This document shows, in pieces, positions 34,794 to 45,244 of a stretch of 64,000 nucleotides of DNA. The position numbers and the translations under genes were made by a program. The stretch lies in NCBI RefSeq assembly GCF_003576455.2, contig NZ_CP032869.1, positions 4,464,001-4,528,000 on the forward strand, written 5' to 3'. The stretch is from Mucilaginibacter celer (GTDB taxonomy: Bacteria > Bacteroidota > Bacteroidia > Sphingobacteriales > Sphingobacteriaceae). The stretch's first letter is position 1, and each line of letters starts with the position of its first letter. Under the pieces are notes generated by a model. That model did not search any database, had not been told where the DNA came from, and was given only the letters and a program-made list of their open reading frames with translations.

Positions 34794-35606
34794 TTATAGT
34801 ACGCGGCTTGCAATTACTATCAGTAATGATAAAGTTGAGCTTATGATTGCAATAGTTCTGGTTTGCGAAAGATCATTTGCTGCCGCTTTCCCTTTAGTAG
34901 GCTCAACGTAGATATAATCGTTCTGGTGCAGATAATAATACGGTTGATTAATGATGCTGCTTTTATTTAAATTGATGCGATAAGCAGTTTTTGTTCCGTC
35001 GAGATTATCGCGCAACAGTAAAATATTTTCGCGTTTACCATAAATTGTTAAATCGCCGGCCATGGTAAGCGCATCCAAAATGGTAACCTTCTCGTTCGGT
35101 ACTATAATAGTAGCCGGTTTTGATACTTCGCCGGCAACTGTAACCTTAAAGTTTGCATACCTTACTATAACAGAAGGCTGCTTGAAAAAAACTTCGGTAG
35201 CGGCACGTATTTTTTCTTTTGCCTCGGAAGTAGTAAGCCCGTCAACTTTCACTTTTCCTATAAAAGGCAGTTCAACCTCACCTTTTTTATCAACCAGGTA
35301 ACCTGCAATAGCCGGTGTTGCCTGTGTGGCATTGGCCTGCTGGTTGCTGCTCACACCGCCCGAAGGGCCAATAATATTACCCCTGTAAATAGCCTCGGTT
35401 GAAGCAGGATCAAGCGTTTGAACAATAATTGTCAATATATCATCAATCTGGATACGCGGTTCAGAATATTCAGCTTGTTTTAAGGTAACAACTGCACCAG
35501 AATCCGGAAGATCTTGAAAGTATTTAATGTTTTTGGTGGTTTTACAGGAAAATAAAGAGGAAAGAGCTAAAAGAATTAAACACGCGAGTACAAAATGTTT
35601 TCTCAT
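34794..35606 (-). CDS. wza: Polysaccharide export outer-membrane lipoprotein (Wza-like)
   Basis: The 270-residue protein has a lipoprotein signal peptide ending LFSC, with the lipidated Cys at residue 21. A poly-export domain follows (YSEPRIQIDDILTIIVQTLDP), then soluble-ligand-binding-beta-grasp blocks (GYLVDKKGEVELPFIGKVKVDGLT; VTVAGEVSKPATIIVPNEKVTILDALTMAGD). A C-terminal hydrophobic segment (IAIISSTLSLLIVIASRVL) would span a membrane, as seen in several Bacteroidota homologues. It forms the outer-membrane exit for the polymer and pairs with Wzc. It is the first gene of the operon; its promoter should lie in 35607-35764. Confidence 0.92.
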   Translation of the reverse strand: MRKHFVLACLILLALSSLFSCKTTKNIKYFQDLPDSGAVVTLKQAEYSEPRIQIDDILTIIVQTLDPASTEAIYRGNIIGPSGGVSSNQQANATQATPAIAGYLVDKKGEVELPFIGKVKVDGLTTSEAKEKIRAATEVFFKQPSVIVRYANFKVTVAGEVSKPATIIVPNEKVTILDALTMAGDLTIYGKRENILLLRDNLDGTKTAYRINLNKSSIINQPYYYLHQNDYIYVEPTKGKAAANDLSQTRTIAIISSTLSLLIVIASRVL

Positions 35607-35764
35607 AAAGGATAGGGATTTATACAGAGTTATTCATGTTTTAAATCGATGCAATTTAATACATTTTTTTAAAAACAACAATAAAATTTAAAAAGTAACA
35701 ATAAATTCACTTTATATTACAGATTTTTTTAATTAAAAGGGGGTTTTAATATTTTTTTGTAAAT

Positions 35765-36076
35765 CTATGCCTGTCCCATTGTACCGCCAAAATTCATCGG
35801 AAAACCGGGATGTTCCGGCTGAACTTTGATCCGGCCGTTATTGGCTTCAAATTTTTCAACATTATCTTCTAAAGCTGCAAGCAATCGTTTTGCATGTTCG
35901 GGAGTTAATATGATTCTTGATTTTACCCGCGCCTTAGGTGCTCCGGGCATTACACGGATAAAATCCAATACAAACTCCGAACTTGAATGGGTAATGATAG
36001 CGAGGTTTGAATAAGTGCCTTCCGCAATTTCTTCTGAAAGCTCGATACTGAGCTGATTTTCGTTTTGTTCTTCCAT
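35765..36076 (-). CDS. DUF3467 family small protein
   Basis: A 103-residue protein of the DUF3467 family, common next to rpoBC in Bacteroidota. I choose the ATG at 36076 (MEEQNENQLSIELSEEIAEG). A longer in-frame start at 36100 adds eight residues that look unconserved. The block ITHSSSEFVLDFIRVMPGAPKARVKSRIILTPEHAKRLLAALEDN is the family's core. No membrane segment or signal. Function unknown. It lies downstream of rpoC beyond a terminator. Confidence 0.88.
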   Translation of the reverse strand: MEEQNENQLSIELSEEIAEGTYSNLAIITHSSSEFVLDFIRVMPGAPKARVKSRIILTPEHAKRLLAALEDNVEKFEANNGRIKVQPEHPGFPMNFGGTMGQA

Positions 36077-36253
36077 GCCACTAAAATAACAAAAAGACAT
36101 TTTTTACAAATAGCCTTTCTGTAGGGGGTATTTACTTTGCCCTATACCACTAATAAGAATATCGGAACAGCCCGAACTCAATTGCACAAGGTTTGGCTGT
36201 AAAACACGCAATCAGGTGTATTGTTTTAAAAATTTTCAAAAAAATTATATAAA

Positions 36254-36290
36254 CACAAAAAAGCCCGCCGTTTTTACGGGCGGGCTTTGC
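36254..36290 (-). terminator. Terminator after rpoC
   Basis: A GC-rich stem AAAGCCCGCC(C)GT with its complement and a short A/T loop, with one bulged base. On the minus strand it is followed by a T run (CTTTTTTGTGTTT). It lies about 20 bases after the rpoC stop. Confidence 0.88.
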
Positions 36291-36312
36291 AATTTTATTA
36301 ACAAACAGGTTG

Positions 36313-39300
36313 TTATGCTTCCTGCTCTTCTGCTTTTGAAGCCATTAAACGGTCAAACTCTTCCTGCGAGCCTACACGGATATTTTCGTATTCGCGCAAA
36401 CCGGTACCTGAAGGTATTAAGTGACCTACGATAACGTTCTCTTTCAGGCCAAGCATGTTGTCTTTTTTACCTGCTATTGCTGCTTCGTTCAGTACTTTGG
36501 TAGTTTCCTGGAACGATGCTGCCGAGATAAACGACTTAGTACCCAACGACGCCCTGGTGATACCTTGCAGTATCGGGCTTGATGTAGCAGGGATTGCGTC
36601 ACGCACTTCAACCAATTTAAGGTCGCGGCGTTTCAATACCGAGTTTTCATCACGTAAGCGGCGTAAAGAAACGATCTGGCCTGATTTCAGGGTAGTTGAA
36701 TCGCCCGGATCGGTTACAACTTTTTTGTCGTAGATCTCGTCGTTCTCGGTCATGAAATCCCATCCGTCTACAGCTTCACGCTCTAAGAAACGGGTATCGC
36801 CCGCATCTTCGATAGATACTTTCTGCATCATCTGGTGAACGATAACCTCAAAGTGTTTATCGTTAATTTTCACACCCTGTAAGCGGTAAACTTCCTGGAT
36901 ACCGTTAACCAAATATTCCTGTACCGCGGCAGGGCCTTTGATAGCAAGGATATCCGATGGAGATATCGAACCATCCGACAGTGGCATACCGGCTTTGATA
37001 AAGTCGTTGTCCTGTACAAGGATGTGTTTTGAAAGTGGTACAAGGTATTTTTTAACCTGCCCGTCTTTCGATTCGATAGTGATCTCACGGTTACCACGTT
37101 TTACACCACCTAAAGTTACCACACCGTCAATCTCGGTTACTACCGCAGGGTTTGATGGGTTACGTGCTTCAAATAACTCAGTTACACGTGGTAAACCACC
37201 TGTAATATCTCGCGTTTTACCGGTTGAACGAGGGATTTTAGCAATAACCTGTCCGGTTTGTAGTTTATCGCCTTCATCAACAGCGATGTGGGCACCTACC
37301 GGGATGTTGTATCCTTTAATTACGTTGCCTTTGTTATCAGTGATCTGGATGGCAGGGTTTTTAGATTTATCCCTGGTATCGATGATCACTTTTTCGCGGT
37401 GACCGGTTTGCTCGTCTGATTCTTCGCGGAAGGTTACACCTTCAACTACAGCGTCAAACTGGGCAATACCTGCAAACTCAGATATAATTACCGCGTTGTA
37501 CGGATCCCATGAACAGATACGATCGCCTTTAGTGATAGTAGCACCATCTTTTATGTACAGGTATGAACCGTACGGGATGTTGTTGGTTACAATCACTTTA
37601 TTGCTTCCCGGCTCAATGATGCGGAATTCGCCCGAACGGCCTAATACCACGTCAACAGCGCCATCTTCGGCAGTTTCGTAAGTTACGGTACGTACGTTTT
37701 CAAATTCGATAACACCATCAAACTTAGCGTTGATCTGTGACTCGGCCGCGATGTTTGATGCGGTACCACCCACGTGGAATGTACGAAGTGTTAACTGTGT
37801 ACCCGGCTCACCGATTGACTGTGCTGCAATTACACCCACAGCCTCGCCTTTTTGCACGCGTTTACCGCTTGCAAGGTTACGGCCGTAGCAAAGGGCGCAC
37901 ACACCGCGTTTGCTTTCGCAGGTTAATACCGAACGGATTTCGATACCTTCCAGCGGTGAGTTTTCGATCTTTTTAGCTACCTCTTCGGTAATGTCCTGAC
38001 CGGCTGTCGCTAACAATTCGTTAGTAATAGGGTCATGAACATCATGTAAAGTGGTACGACCTAAAATACGATCATATAATGGTTCAACAATATCCTCGTT
38101 ATCTTTCAGCGCTGTTGTGTAGATACCACGTAAAGTACCGCAATCAACTTCGCCTACAATCATATCCTGGGCAACGTCATGCAACCTACGGGTTAAGTAA
38201 CCGGCATCCGCTGTTTTTAACGCCGTATCCGCCAAACCTTTACGGGCACCGTGGGTTGAGATGAAGTACTCCAATACCGACAAACCTTCTTTAAAGTTTG
38301 AAAGGATCGGGTTTTCGATAATCTCACCACCTGAACCTGATTTTTGAGGTTTCGCCATCAAACCACGCATACCTGCAAGCTGACGGATCTGCTCTTTCGA
38401 ACCACGGGCACCTGAGTCAAGCATCATGTAAACAGAGTTGAAGCCCTGGTTATCGTTGCTCAGGATGTCCATTACGTTTGCTGTAAGGCGGTTGTTGATA
38501 CGTGTCCAGATATCGATGATCTGGTTGTAACGCTCGTTGTTGGTAATGAAACCCATGTTATAGTTGTTCATTACCTCATCAACTTGTTTAGAAGCAGTAT
38601 CAATCAGGTTTACTTTTTCTGCAGGGATATTGATATCCTTCAGGTTAAATGATAAACCACCACGGAATGCCATCTGGAAACCTAACTCCTTAATATCATC
38701 AAGGAACTGGGCTGCACGGGCCATACCGGTTATCTTAACTACCTCACCAATGATATCACGAAGTGATTTTTTGGTAAGCAACTCGTTGATGTAACCTACT
38801 TCGGCCGGTACGTGTTGGTTAAACAATACCCTACCTACAGTAGTATCAATCAGTTTATTTACAATTTTACCGTCGCGCTCTTTAACGTTTCCTTTAACCT
38901 TGATAAAGGCGTGCAGGTCAAGTTTTTTCTCGTTATAAGCGATAATAACTTCCTCTGCCGAGTAGAAGGTTAAACCTTCGCCTTTTACCACGCGGGTTGC
39001 ATCAGTTTTACGGCCTTTGGTTATGTAGTACAAACCAAGCACCATGTCCTGAGATGGTACGGTGATTGGGGTACCATTCGCCGGGTTAAGGATGTTGTGC
39101 GAAGCAAGCATCAAAATCTGGGCTTCCAAAATTGCCGCGTTACCAAGTGGTACGTGAACGGCCATCTGGTCACCGTCAAAGTCGGCGTTGAACGCGGTAC
39201 AGGTTAATGGGTGCAATTGAATCGCTTTACCTTCAACCAGTTTTGGCTGGAACGACTGGATACCCAACCTGTGCAGCGTAGGCGCACGGTTTAGTAACAC

Positions 39301-40602
39301 AGGGTGACCTTTCAGTACGTTTTCCAAAATATCCCAAACTAATGGGTCTTTACGGTCAACAATCTTTTTGGCAGATTTTACTGTTTTAACCACACCACGC
39401 TCAATCATTTTACGGATGATAAATGGCTTAAACAGCTCGGCAGCCATATCTTTTGGTAAACCGCACTCGTGTAATTTAAGGTTAGGACCTACAACAATTA
39501 CCGAACGGGCAGAGTAATCCACACGTTTACCTAATAAGTTTTGACGGAAACGGCCTTGTTTACCTTTCAGGATATCCGAAAGTGATTTCAAAGCACGGTT
39601 ACCTTCAGTTTTTACCGCGTTAACTTTACGTGAGTTATCGAACAACGAATCTACAGCTTCCTGCAACATACGTTTCTCGTTACGTAAAATTACCTCTGGT
39701 GCTTTAATCTCGATCAAACGTTTTAAACGGTTGTTACGGATAATTACACGACGGTAAAGATCGTTCAAATCTGAAGTTGCAAAACGGCCACCTTCCAATG
39801 GTACTAACGGACGCAGCTCAGGCGGGATAACCGGAACAATCTTAACGATCATCCACTCAGGGTTATTTTCGATCCTGGTTTTAGCATCGCGGAAAGCTTC
39901 AACAACCTGTAAGCGTTTTAAGGCTTCGTTTTTACGTTGCTGAGAAGTTTCGTTAGCGGCCTGGTGACGCAGGCTGAATGATAATTCATCAAGGTCAAGG
40001 CGTTTCAATAATTCTTCCAAAGCCTCGGCACCCATTTTGGCAACAAATTTCTGAGGATCTTTGTCGTCGAGGTACTGGTTTTCTTTTGGAAGGGTATCTA
40101 ATACGTCAAGGTATTCTTCTTCTGTAAGGAAATCCATTTTGTTGATTCCGTCTGCTTCTTTAATACCTGGCTGTATAACTACGTAACGCTCGTAGTATAT
40201 AATAAGGTCAAGCCTTTTTGTAGGCAGGCCTAATAAATAACCAATTTTGTTTGGTAATGAGCGGAAGTACCAGATGTGCGCAACAGGCACCACCAGGTTG
40301 ATGTGGCCCATACGCTCACGACGTACTTTCTTTTCGGTTACTTCAACACCGCAACGATCACAAACGATACCTTTGTAACGGATACGTTTGTATTTACCGC
40401 AATGGCACTCATAATCCTTTACCGGACCAAAAATACGCTCGCAAAACAAACCATCACGCTCAGGTTTGTAAGTACGGTAGTTAATGGTTTCAGGCTTTAA
40501 AACTTCACCGCTCGAACGCTCCAGGATAGACTCCGGAGAGGCTAAACTGATGGTAATGGTGGTAAAGTTACTTTTGATTTTATTATCCTTTTTGTAAGAC
40601 AT
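36313..40602 (-). CDS. rpoC: RNA polymerase beta' subunit
   Basis: The 1429-residue protein is the beta' subunit, which carries the catalytic Mg site. Visible: the zinc site ECHCGKYKRIRYKGIVCDRCGV near residue 70, the catalytic NADFDGDQMAVH near residue 470, and the second zinc site CESKRGVCALCYGRN. Length is normal for Bacteroidota. The start ATG at 40602 has GAGGAG three bases upstream, one of few SD-like sites in the window. It is the last gene of the rplL-rpoB-rpoC group and ends before a strong terminator. Confidence 0.98.
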   Translation of the reverse strand: MSYKKDNKIKSNFTTITISLASPESILERSSGEVLKPETINYRTYKPERDGLFCERIFGPVKDYECHCGKYKRIRYKGIVCDRCGVEVTEKKVRRERMGHINLVVPVAHIWYFRSLPNKIGYLLGLPTKRLDLIIYYERYVVIQPGIKEADGINKMDFLTEEEYLDVLDTLPKENQYLDDKDPQKFVAKMGAEALEELLKRLDLDELSFSLRHQAANETSQQRKNEALKRLQVVEAFRDAKTRIENNPEWMIVKIVPVIPPELRPLVPLEGGRFATSDLNDLYRRVIIRNNRLKRLIEIKAPEVILRNEKRMLQEAVDSLFDNSRKVNAVKTEGNRALKSLSDILKGKQGRFRQNLLGKRVDYSARSVIVVGPNLKLHECGLPKDMAAELFKPFIIRKMIERGVVKTVKSAKKIVDRKDPLVWDILENVLKGHPVLLNRAPTLHRLGIQSFQPKLVEGKAIQLHPLTCTAFNADFDGDQMAVHVPLGNAAILEAQILMLASHNILNPANGTPITVPSQDMVLGLYYITKGRKTDATRVVKGEGLTFYSAEEVIIAYNEKKLDLHAFIKVKGNVKERDGKIVNKLIDTTVGRVLFNQHVPAEVGYINELLTKKSLRDIIGEVVKITGMARAAQFLDDIKELGFQMAFRGGLSFNLKDINIPAEKVNLIDTASKQVDEVMNNYNMGFITNNERYNQIIDIWTRINNRLTANVMDILSNDNQGFNSVYMMLDSGARGSKEQIRQLAGMRGLMAKPQKSGSGGEIIENPILSNFKEGLSVLEYFISTHGARKGLADTALKTADAGYLTRRLHDVAQDMIVGEVDCGTLRGIYTTALKDNEDIVEPLYDRILGRTTLHDVHDPITNELLATAGQDITEEVAKKIENSPLEGIEIRSVLTCESKRGVCALCYGRNLASGKRVQKGEAVGVIAAQSIGEPGTQLTLRTFHVGGTASNIAAESQINAKFDGVIEFENVRTVTYETAEDGAVDVVLGRSGEFRIIEPGSNKVIVTNNIPYGSYLYIKDGATITKGDRICSWDPYNAVIISEFAGIAQFDAVVEGVTFREESDEQTGHREKVIIDTRDKSKNPAIQITDNKGNVIKGYNIPVGAHIAVDEGDKLQTGQVIAKIPRSTGKTRDITGGLPRVTELFEARNPSNPAVVTEIDGVVTLGGVKRGNREITIESKDGQVKKYLVPLSKHILVQDNDFIKAGMPLSDGSISPSDILAIKGPAAVQEYLVNGIQEVYRLQGVKINDKHFEVIVHQMMQKVSIEDAGDTRFLEREAVDGWDFMTENDEIYDKKVVTDPGDSTTLKSGQIVSLRRLRDENSVLKRRDLKLVEVRDAIPATSSPILQGITRASLGTKSFISAASFQETTKVLNEAAIAGKKDNMLGLKENVIVGHLIPSGTGLREYENIRVGSQEEFDRLMASKAEEQEA

Positions 40603-40616
40603 AGTCTCCTCTGTTT

Positions 40617-40762
40617 TTAATTGTTGAATTAGCGATTTAGTGAATTAGTGATTTGAATAAGTAGCCAAATCACGTCTCTTAACCTATTGAATTAGTGAGT
40701 TAGTAAATTATATGACTAATTTTTCAATCAATCACTAATTCACTCACTCACTAAATCACTAA
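40617..40762. repeat. Low-complexity inverted word repeat between rpoB and rpoC
   Basis: The left half repeats AATTAGTGA/GATTTAGTGA words (40625-40710). The right half carries the reverse complements AATCACTAATTCACTCACT (40730-40762). Together they can form a long, imperfect stem-loop in the rpoBC mRNA. No gene is seen here. Confidence 0.65.
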
Positions 40763-43700
40763 TTATTCTAAAGTGATATCCAAACCTAAGCCGCGTAACT
40801 CATGAACCAATACGTTGAATGATTCTGGTACTGATGGCGTTGGCAGGTTTTCACCTTTAACAATAGCCTCATATGTTTTGGCACGGCCGATAACATCATC
40901 CGATTTAACGGTTAATATCTCCTGCAGAATGTTTGATGCACCAAATGCTTCCAGTGCCCAAACCTCCATCTCACCAAAACGCTGACCACCGAACTGTGCT
41001 TTACCACCCAATGGCTGTTGTGTGATAAGCGAGTACGGTCCGATTGAACGGGCGTGCATCTTATCATCAACCATGTGACCTAATTTCAGCATGTAGATAA
41101 TACCTACAGTAGTTTGCTGATCAAAACGATCACCTGTTAAACCATTGTACAGGTAAGTACGGCCTGATTCTGGTAGTTTGGCTTTCTTAATCCAGTCTTC
41201 TACCTCTTCGTGGCTTGCACCGTCGAAGATAGGAGTAGCGAATTTCAAACCAAGCTCTTTACCGGCCCAGCCTAATACGGTTTCGTAGATCTGGCCCAGG
41301 TTCATACGTGAAGGTACACCCAGCGGGTTCAACACGATATCAACCGGTGTTCCGTCTTCAAGGAAAGGCATGTCTTCATCACGTACAATACGTGCAACAA
41401 TACCTTTGTTACCGTGACGGCCTGCCATTTTATCACCCACTTTAAGCTTACGCTTTTTAGCGATATAAACTTTAGCCATCTGTACGATACCTGATGGAAG
41501 CTCATCGCCCACGCTGATAGCGAACTTATCCCTGCGGTAAGCACCTAACTCCTCATTGTACTTGATGTTGAAGTTGTGAAGAAGGATCTTGATTTGATCA
41601 TTCTTATCATCATCAGTAGTCCATTTAGTTGGGTTAATGTTATCGTAGTTAAGTTCAACCAGTATTTTTTGGGTGAATTTAACACCTTTAGGAACCTGTA
41701 ATTCTTTGTAAACGTTATAAACACCTTGCGAAGTTTTACCGTTAACGATCTCAAATAACTTCTCGATTAAAGTATTTTTCAGATCTTTTACAGCTTTATC
41801 ATGCTTGTTATCCAATTTCTCTAACTGTGCTTTTTCTTCAGCTTTTGAAGTTTTCTTGGCACGAGAGAACAATTTGGTATCGATAACCACACCTGCAATT
41901 GAAGGTGGGGTTTTCAATGAAGCATCTTTTACGTCGCCGGCTTTATCACCGAAGATAGCACGTAACAGTTTTTCTTCCGGTGAAGGGTCTGATTCACCTT
42001 TAGGGGTGATCTTACCGATCAGGATGTCGCCTTCTTTAACCTCGGCACCTACACGGATAATACCGTCTTCGTCAAGGTCTTTAGTGGCTTCTTCTGATAC
42101 GTTAGGGATATCTGGTGTTAACTCTTCCTCACCGCGTTTAGTGTCACGAACTTCAAGCTCGAACTCTTCAACGTGGATTGAAGTAAATATATCCTGCGAT
42201 ACAACACGCTCAGAAATTACAATCGCATCCTCAAAGTTATATCCCTGCCAAGGCATGAACGCTACTTTAAGGTTACGGCCTAATGCAAGCTCGCCATTTT
42301 GGGTAGCGTAACCTTCGCAAAGTACCTCACCTTTTTCAACCCTTTGGCCTTTTTTAACAATAGGCTTAAGGTTCATGGTGGTGCTTTGGTTGGTTTTCTT
42401 AAACTTGGTTAAGCGGTAGCTCTTGATATCACCTTCGAAAGAGATCAAGCGATCCAGTTCGTTGCGGTCATATTTAATACGGATCTCGTTAGCATCAACA
42501 TACTCAACCACACCATCGCCTTCGGCGTTGATCAGGGTACGAGAGTCTTTTGCTACACGGCCTTCCAAACCTGTACCTACAATTGGCGCTTCTGGGCGCA
42601 ACAATGGTACAGCCTGGCGTTGCATGTTCGAACCCATCAAGGCACGGTTAGCGTCATCATGCTCCAGGAACGGAATCAGAGAAGCCGCGATTGAAGTGAT
42701 CTGGTTTGGCGCGATATCCATCAAATCCAAACGCTCTGGCTCGATAACCGGGAAGTCGCCTTCGAAACGTGCTTTTACACGTGGCAATTCAAACTCACCT
42801 TTGTCATTGTAAACCGCGTTTGCCTGGCCGATAGTTTTACCGTCTTCATCTTCAGCAGATAAGTAGATAACCGGCTCATCAACCATTACTTTACCTTCAA
42901 CTACGCGTTTGTATGGAGTTTCGATAAAGCCTAAGTTGTTGATTTTGGCGTGTACGCAAAGTGATGAGATCAAACCAATGTTCGGACCTTCGGGAGTTTC
43001 GATAGTACACAACCTACCGTAGTGGGTGTAGTGAACGTCACGAACCTCGAAACCTGCACGCTCACGCGACAGACCGCCGGGGCCTAAGGCTGACAGACGA
43101 CGCTTGTGCGTGATCTCTGCCAGTGGATTGGTTTGGTCCATGAACTGTGATAACTGGTTTGTTCCGAAGAAAGAGTTGATCACAGATGATAATGTACGCG
43201 CGTTGATCAGATCGGTTGGTGTGAACACCTCGTTATCACGAATGTTCATACGCTCGCGGATGGTACGGGCCATACGCGCTAAACCTACACCAAACTGAGC
43301 ATATAACTGCTCGCCCACGGTACGTACACGACGGTTTGATAAGTGATCGATATCATCCACCTCAGCTTTTGAGTTGATAAGTTTGATCAGGTATTTAACA
43401 ATCGCGATGATATCCTGCTTGGTTAACACTTTAGTATCTTCTGAAGTGCTCAACTTAAGCTTACGGTTGATGCGGTAACGACCCACATCGCCCAAATCAT
43501 ATCTTTTATCCGAGAAGAACAAACGATCGATGATACCACGAGCTGTTTCTTCATCAGGTGGTTCAGCGTTACGTAACTGGCGGTAGATGTGCTCAACCGC
43601 TTCCTTCTCAGAGTTGGAAGTATCTTTTTGTAAGGTATTATATATAATGGTATAATCACCGCTGGTTGAAGCATCTTCCTTGTTCAGGATGATGGTTTTC

Positions 43701-44566
43701 ACACCTGCATCGATGATCATGTCAATATGGTCGTCTTCCAAAATGGTTTCACGCTCAAGGATGATCTCGTTACGTGGGATAGAAACCACCTCACCGGTGT
43801 CTTCATCCACAAAGTCTTCGATCCAGGTTTTTAAAACCCTTGCAGCAAGCTTACGGCCGATATATTTTTTCAAGCCTGATTTGCTTACTTTAACCTCGTC
43901 GGCCAGTTCGAACAACTCAAGGATGTCTTTATCCGAGTCGTAACCGATGGCACGAAGTAACGTAGTAACCGGGAATTTCTTCTTACGGTCAATGTAAGCA
44001 TACATCACGTTGTTAACGTCTGTAGCAAACTCAATCCATGAACCTTTGAAAGGGATAACACGGGCCGAGTATAATTTAGTACCGTTGGTGTGGCGGCTCT
44101 GACCAAAGAACACGCCTGGCGAACGGTGTAACTGTGATACAATTACGCGCTCGGCACCATTAATAACAAATGTACCTTTAGGGGTCATGTATGGGATGGT
44201 ACCTAAATACACGTCCTGTACAATTGTTTCAAAATCCTCGTGCTCCTCATCATTACATGACAGGCGAAGTTTTGCTTTTAATGGTACGCTGTAAGTTAAT
44301 CCGCGCTCGATACACTCTTGTATATCATAACGTGGCGGATCAATAAAGTAATCAAGAAACTCCAGGACAAAGATGTTTCTTGAATCTGAGATAGGAAAGT
44401 TTTCGGCAAACACTTTGAACAGCCCTTCTTTATAACGGTTGTCAGAAGTAGTTTCCAATTGAAAAAATTCCTGGAAAGATTGTAACTGTACATCCAGAAA
44501 ATCAGGGTAATCAATTACCTTTCTGCTGGTTGCAAAGTTTACTCTTTGATTATTATTGTTTGCCAA
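40763..44566 (-). CDS. rpoB: RNA polymerase beta subunit
   Basis: The 1267-residue beta subunit contains FFGTNQLSQFMDQTNPLAEITHKRRLSALGPGGL, the rifampicin-binding region, with the expected wild-type Gln, Asp, His, Arg and Ser residues. GDKMAGRHGNKGIVAR is the other signature block. The start codon is TTG (44564-44566), reading MANNNNQRVNFATSR. No in-frame ATG exists nearby that would keep this conserved N-terminus. rplL lies 228 bases upstream, with a hairpin between. Confidence 0.98.
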   Translation of the reverse strand: MANNNNQRVNFATSRKVIDYPDFLDVQLQSFQEFFQLETTSDNRYKEGLFKVFAENFPISDSRNIFVLEFLDYFIDPPRYDIQECIERGLTYSVPLKAKLRLSCNDEEHEDFETIVQDVYLGTIPYMTPKGTFVINGAERVIVSQLHRSPGVFFGQSRHTNGTKLYSARVIPFKGSWIEFATDVNNVMYAYIDRKKKFPVTTLLRAIGYDSDKDILELFELADEVKVSKSGLKKYIGRKLAARVLKTWIEDFVDEDTGEVVSIPRNEIILERETILEDDHIDMIIDAGVKTIILNKEDASTSGDYTIIYNTLQKDTSNSEKEAVEHIYRQLRNAEPPDEETARGIIDRLFFSDKRYDLGDVGRYRINRKLKLSTSEDTKVLTKQDIIAIVKYLIKLINSKAEVDDIDHLSNRRVRTVGEQLYAQFGVGLARMARTIRERMNIRDNEVFTPTDLINARTLSSVINSFFGTNQLSQFMDQTNPLAEITHKRRLSALGPGGLSRERAGFEVRDVHYTHYGRLCTIETPEGPNIGLISSLCVHAKINNLGFIETPYKRVVEGKVMVDEPVIYLSAEDEDGKTIGQANAVYNDKGEFELPRVKARFEGDFPVIEPERLDLMDIAPNQITSIAASLIPFLEHDDANRALMGSNMQRQAVPLLRPEAPIVGTGLEGRVAKDSRTLINAEGDGVVEYVDANEIRIKYDRNELDRLISFEGDIKSYRLTKFKKTNQSTTMNLKPIVKKGQRVEKGEVLCEGYATQNGELALGRNLKVAFMPWQGYNFEDAIVISERVVSQDIFTSIHVEEFELEVRDTKRGEEELTPDIPNVSEEATKDLDEDGIIRVGAEVKEGDILIGKITPKGESDPSPEEKLLRAIFGDKAGDVKDASLKTPPSIAGVVIDTKLFSRAKKTSKAEEKAQLEKLDNKHDKAVKDLKNTLIEKLFEIVNGKTSQGVYNVYKELQVPKGVKFTQKILVELNYDNINPTKWTTDDDKNDQIKILLHNFNIKYNEELGAYRRDKFAISVGDELPSGIVQMAKVYIAKKRKLKVGDKMAGRHGNKGIVARIVRDEDMPFLEDGTPVDIVLNPLGVPSRMNLGQIYETVLGWAGKELGLKFATPIFDGASHEEVEDWIKKAKLPESGRTYLYNGLTGDRFDQQTTVGIIYMLKLGHMVDDKMHARSIGPYSLITQQPLGGKAQFGGQRFGEMEVWALEAFGASNILQEILTVKSDDVIGRAKTYEAIVKGENLPTPSVPESFNVLVHELRGLGLDITLE

Positions 44567-44580
44567 GGTATTTAAATTTT

Positions 44581-44720
44581 AGTTTATTAATTTTTTAGAC
44601 GTGAGGGCAGAGATGTGAGATTTAAGATGTGAGACATGAGATTTAAAACGTGGATTTGAAAATCACTTATCTCAAATCTCATATCTCATATCTAACATCA
44701 AATGCTATCTCACATTTAAT
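44581..44720. repeat. Low-complexity inverted word repeat upstream of rpoB
   Basis: Words such as GAGATGTGAGATTTAAGATG (44609-44628) and GACATGAGATTTAAA recur as their reverse complements (AAATCTCATATCTCATATC, 44676-44694). The segment would fold on itself in the mRNA ahead of rpoB. The pattern resembles the rpoB-rpoC spacer but uses other words. Confidence 0.6.
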
Positions 44721-44742
44721 TCAAAACCTTATAAACAGCAAT

Positions 44743-44770
44743 AGACCCCGACCGTTTATGGTCGGAGTCT
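44743..44770 (-). terminator. Hairpin between rplL and rpoB (possible attenuator)
   Basis: An 11-bp stem with one mismatch (AGACCCCGACC at 44743-44753, complement at 44760-44770) and a six-base loop. It lies 24 bases after the rplL stop, without a strong T run on the minus strand. This fits partial termination between ribosomal protein and RNA polymerase genes, as known in E. coli. Confidence 0.65.
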
Positions 44771-44794
44771 TTAGCTATATTTCCGTGGGTTAAA

Positions 44795-45178
44795 TTATTT
44801 AACCTCAACTACTGCGCCAGCTTCTTCTAATTGTTTTTTCAAAGATTCAGCTTCTTCTTTAGTTACACCGGTTTTAAGTTCTTTTGGTGCACCGTCAACA
44901 AGATCTTTAGCTTCTTTCAAGCCAAGGCCGGTTAAGTCTTTTACTAATTTAACAACTGCTAATTTAGCGCCACCAGCTTCTTTCAGGATAACGTCAAATG
45001 CAGTTTGCTCAGCAGCAGCTGGAGCAGCATCGCCACCGTCAGCAGCAGGAGCAGCAACAGCCACAGCTGCAGCAGCAGGCTCAATACCATACTCGTCTTT
45101 CAAGATTTGAGCTAATTCGTTTACTTCTTTTACTGTTAAGTTTACCAACTGTTCAGCAAACGCTTTTAAATCCGCCAT
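44795..45178 (-). CDS. rplL: Ribosomal protein bL12 (L7/L12)
   Basis: The 127-residue protein forms the flexible stalk that recruits translation factors. The N-terminal dimerisation helix, an Ala-rich hinge (residues about 34-55, EPAAAAVAVAAPAADG) and the C-terminal domain (GAKLAVVKLVKDLTGLGLKEAKDLVDGAP) are all clear. It is 66 bases downstream of rplJ, in the usual order. Confidence 0.98.
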   Translation of the reverse strand: MADLKAFAEQLVNLTVKEVNELAQILKDEYGIEPAAAAVAVAAPAADGGDAAPAAAEQTAFDVILKEAGGAKLAVVKLVKDLTGLGLKEAKDLVDGAPKELKTGVTKEEAESLKKQLEEAGAVVEVK

Positions 45179-45244
45179 TTTATTTTAAATTTTTACTTTT
45201 AATGCTTTTTGTTTGTTATTGTCGAACTTTAATGAGGTGTCCGA

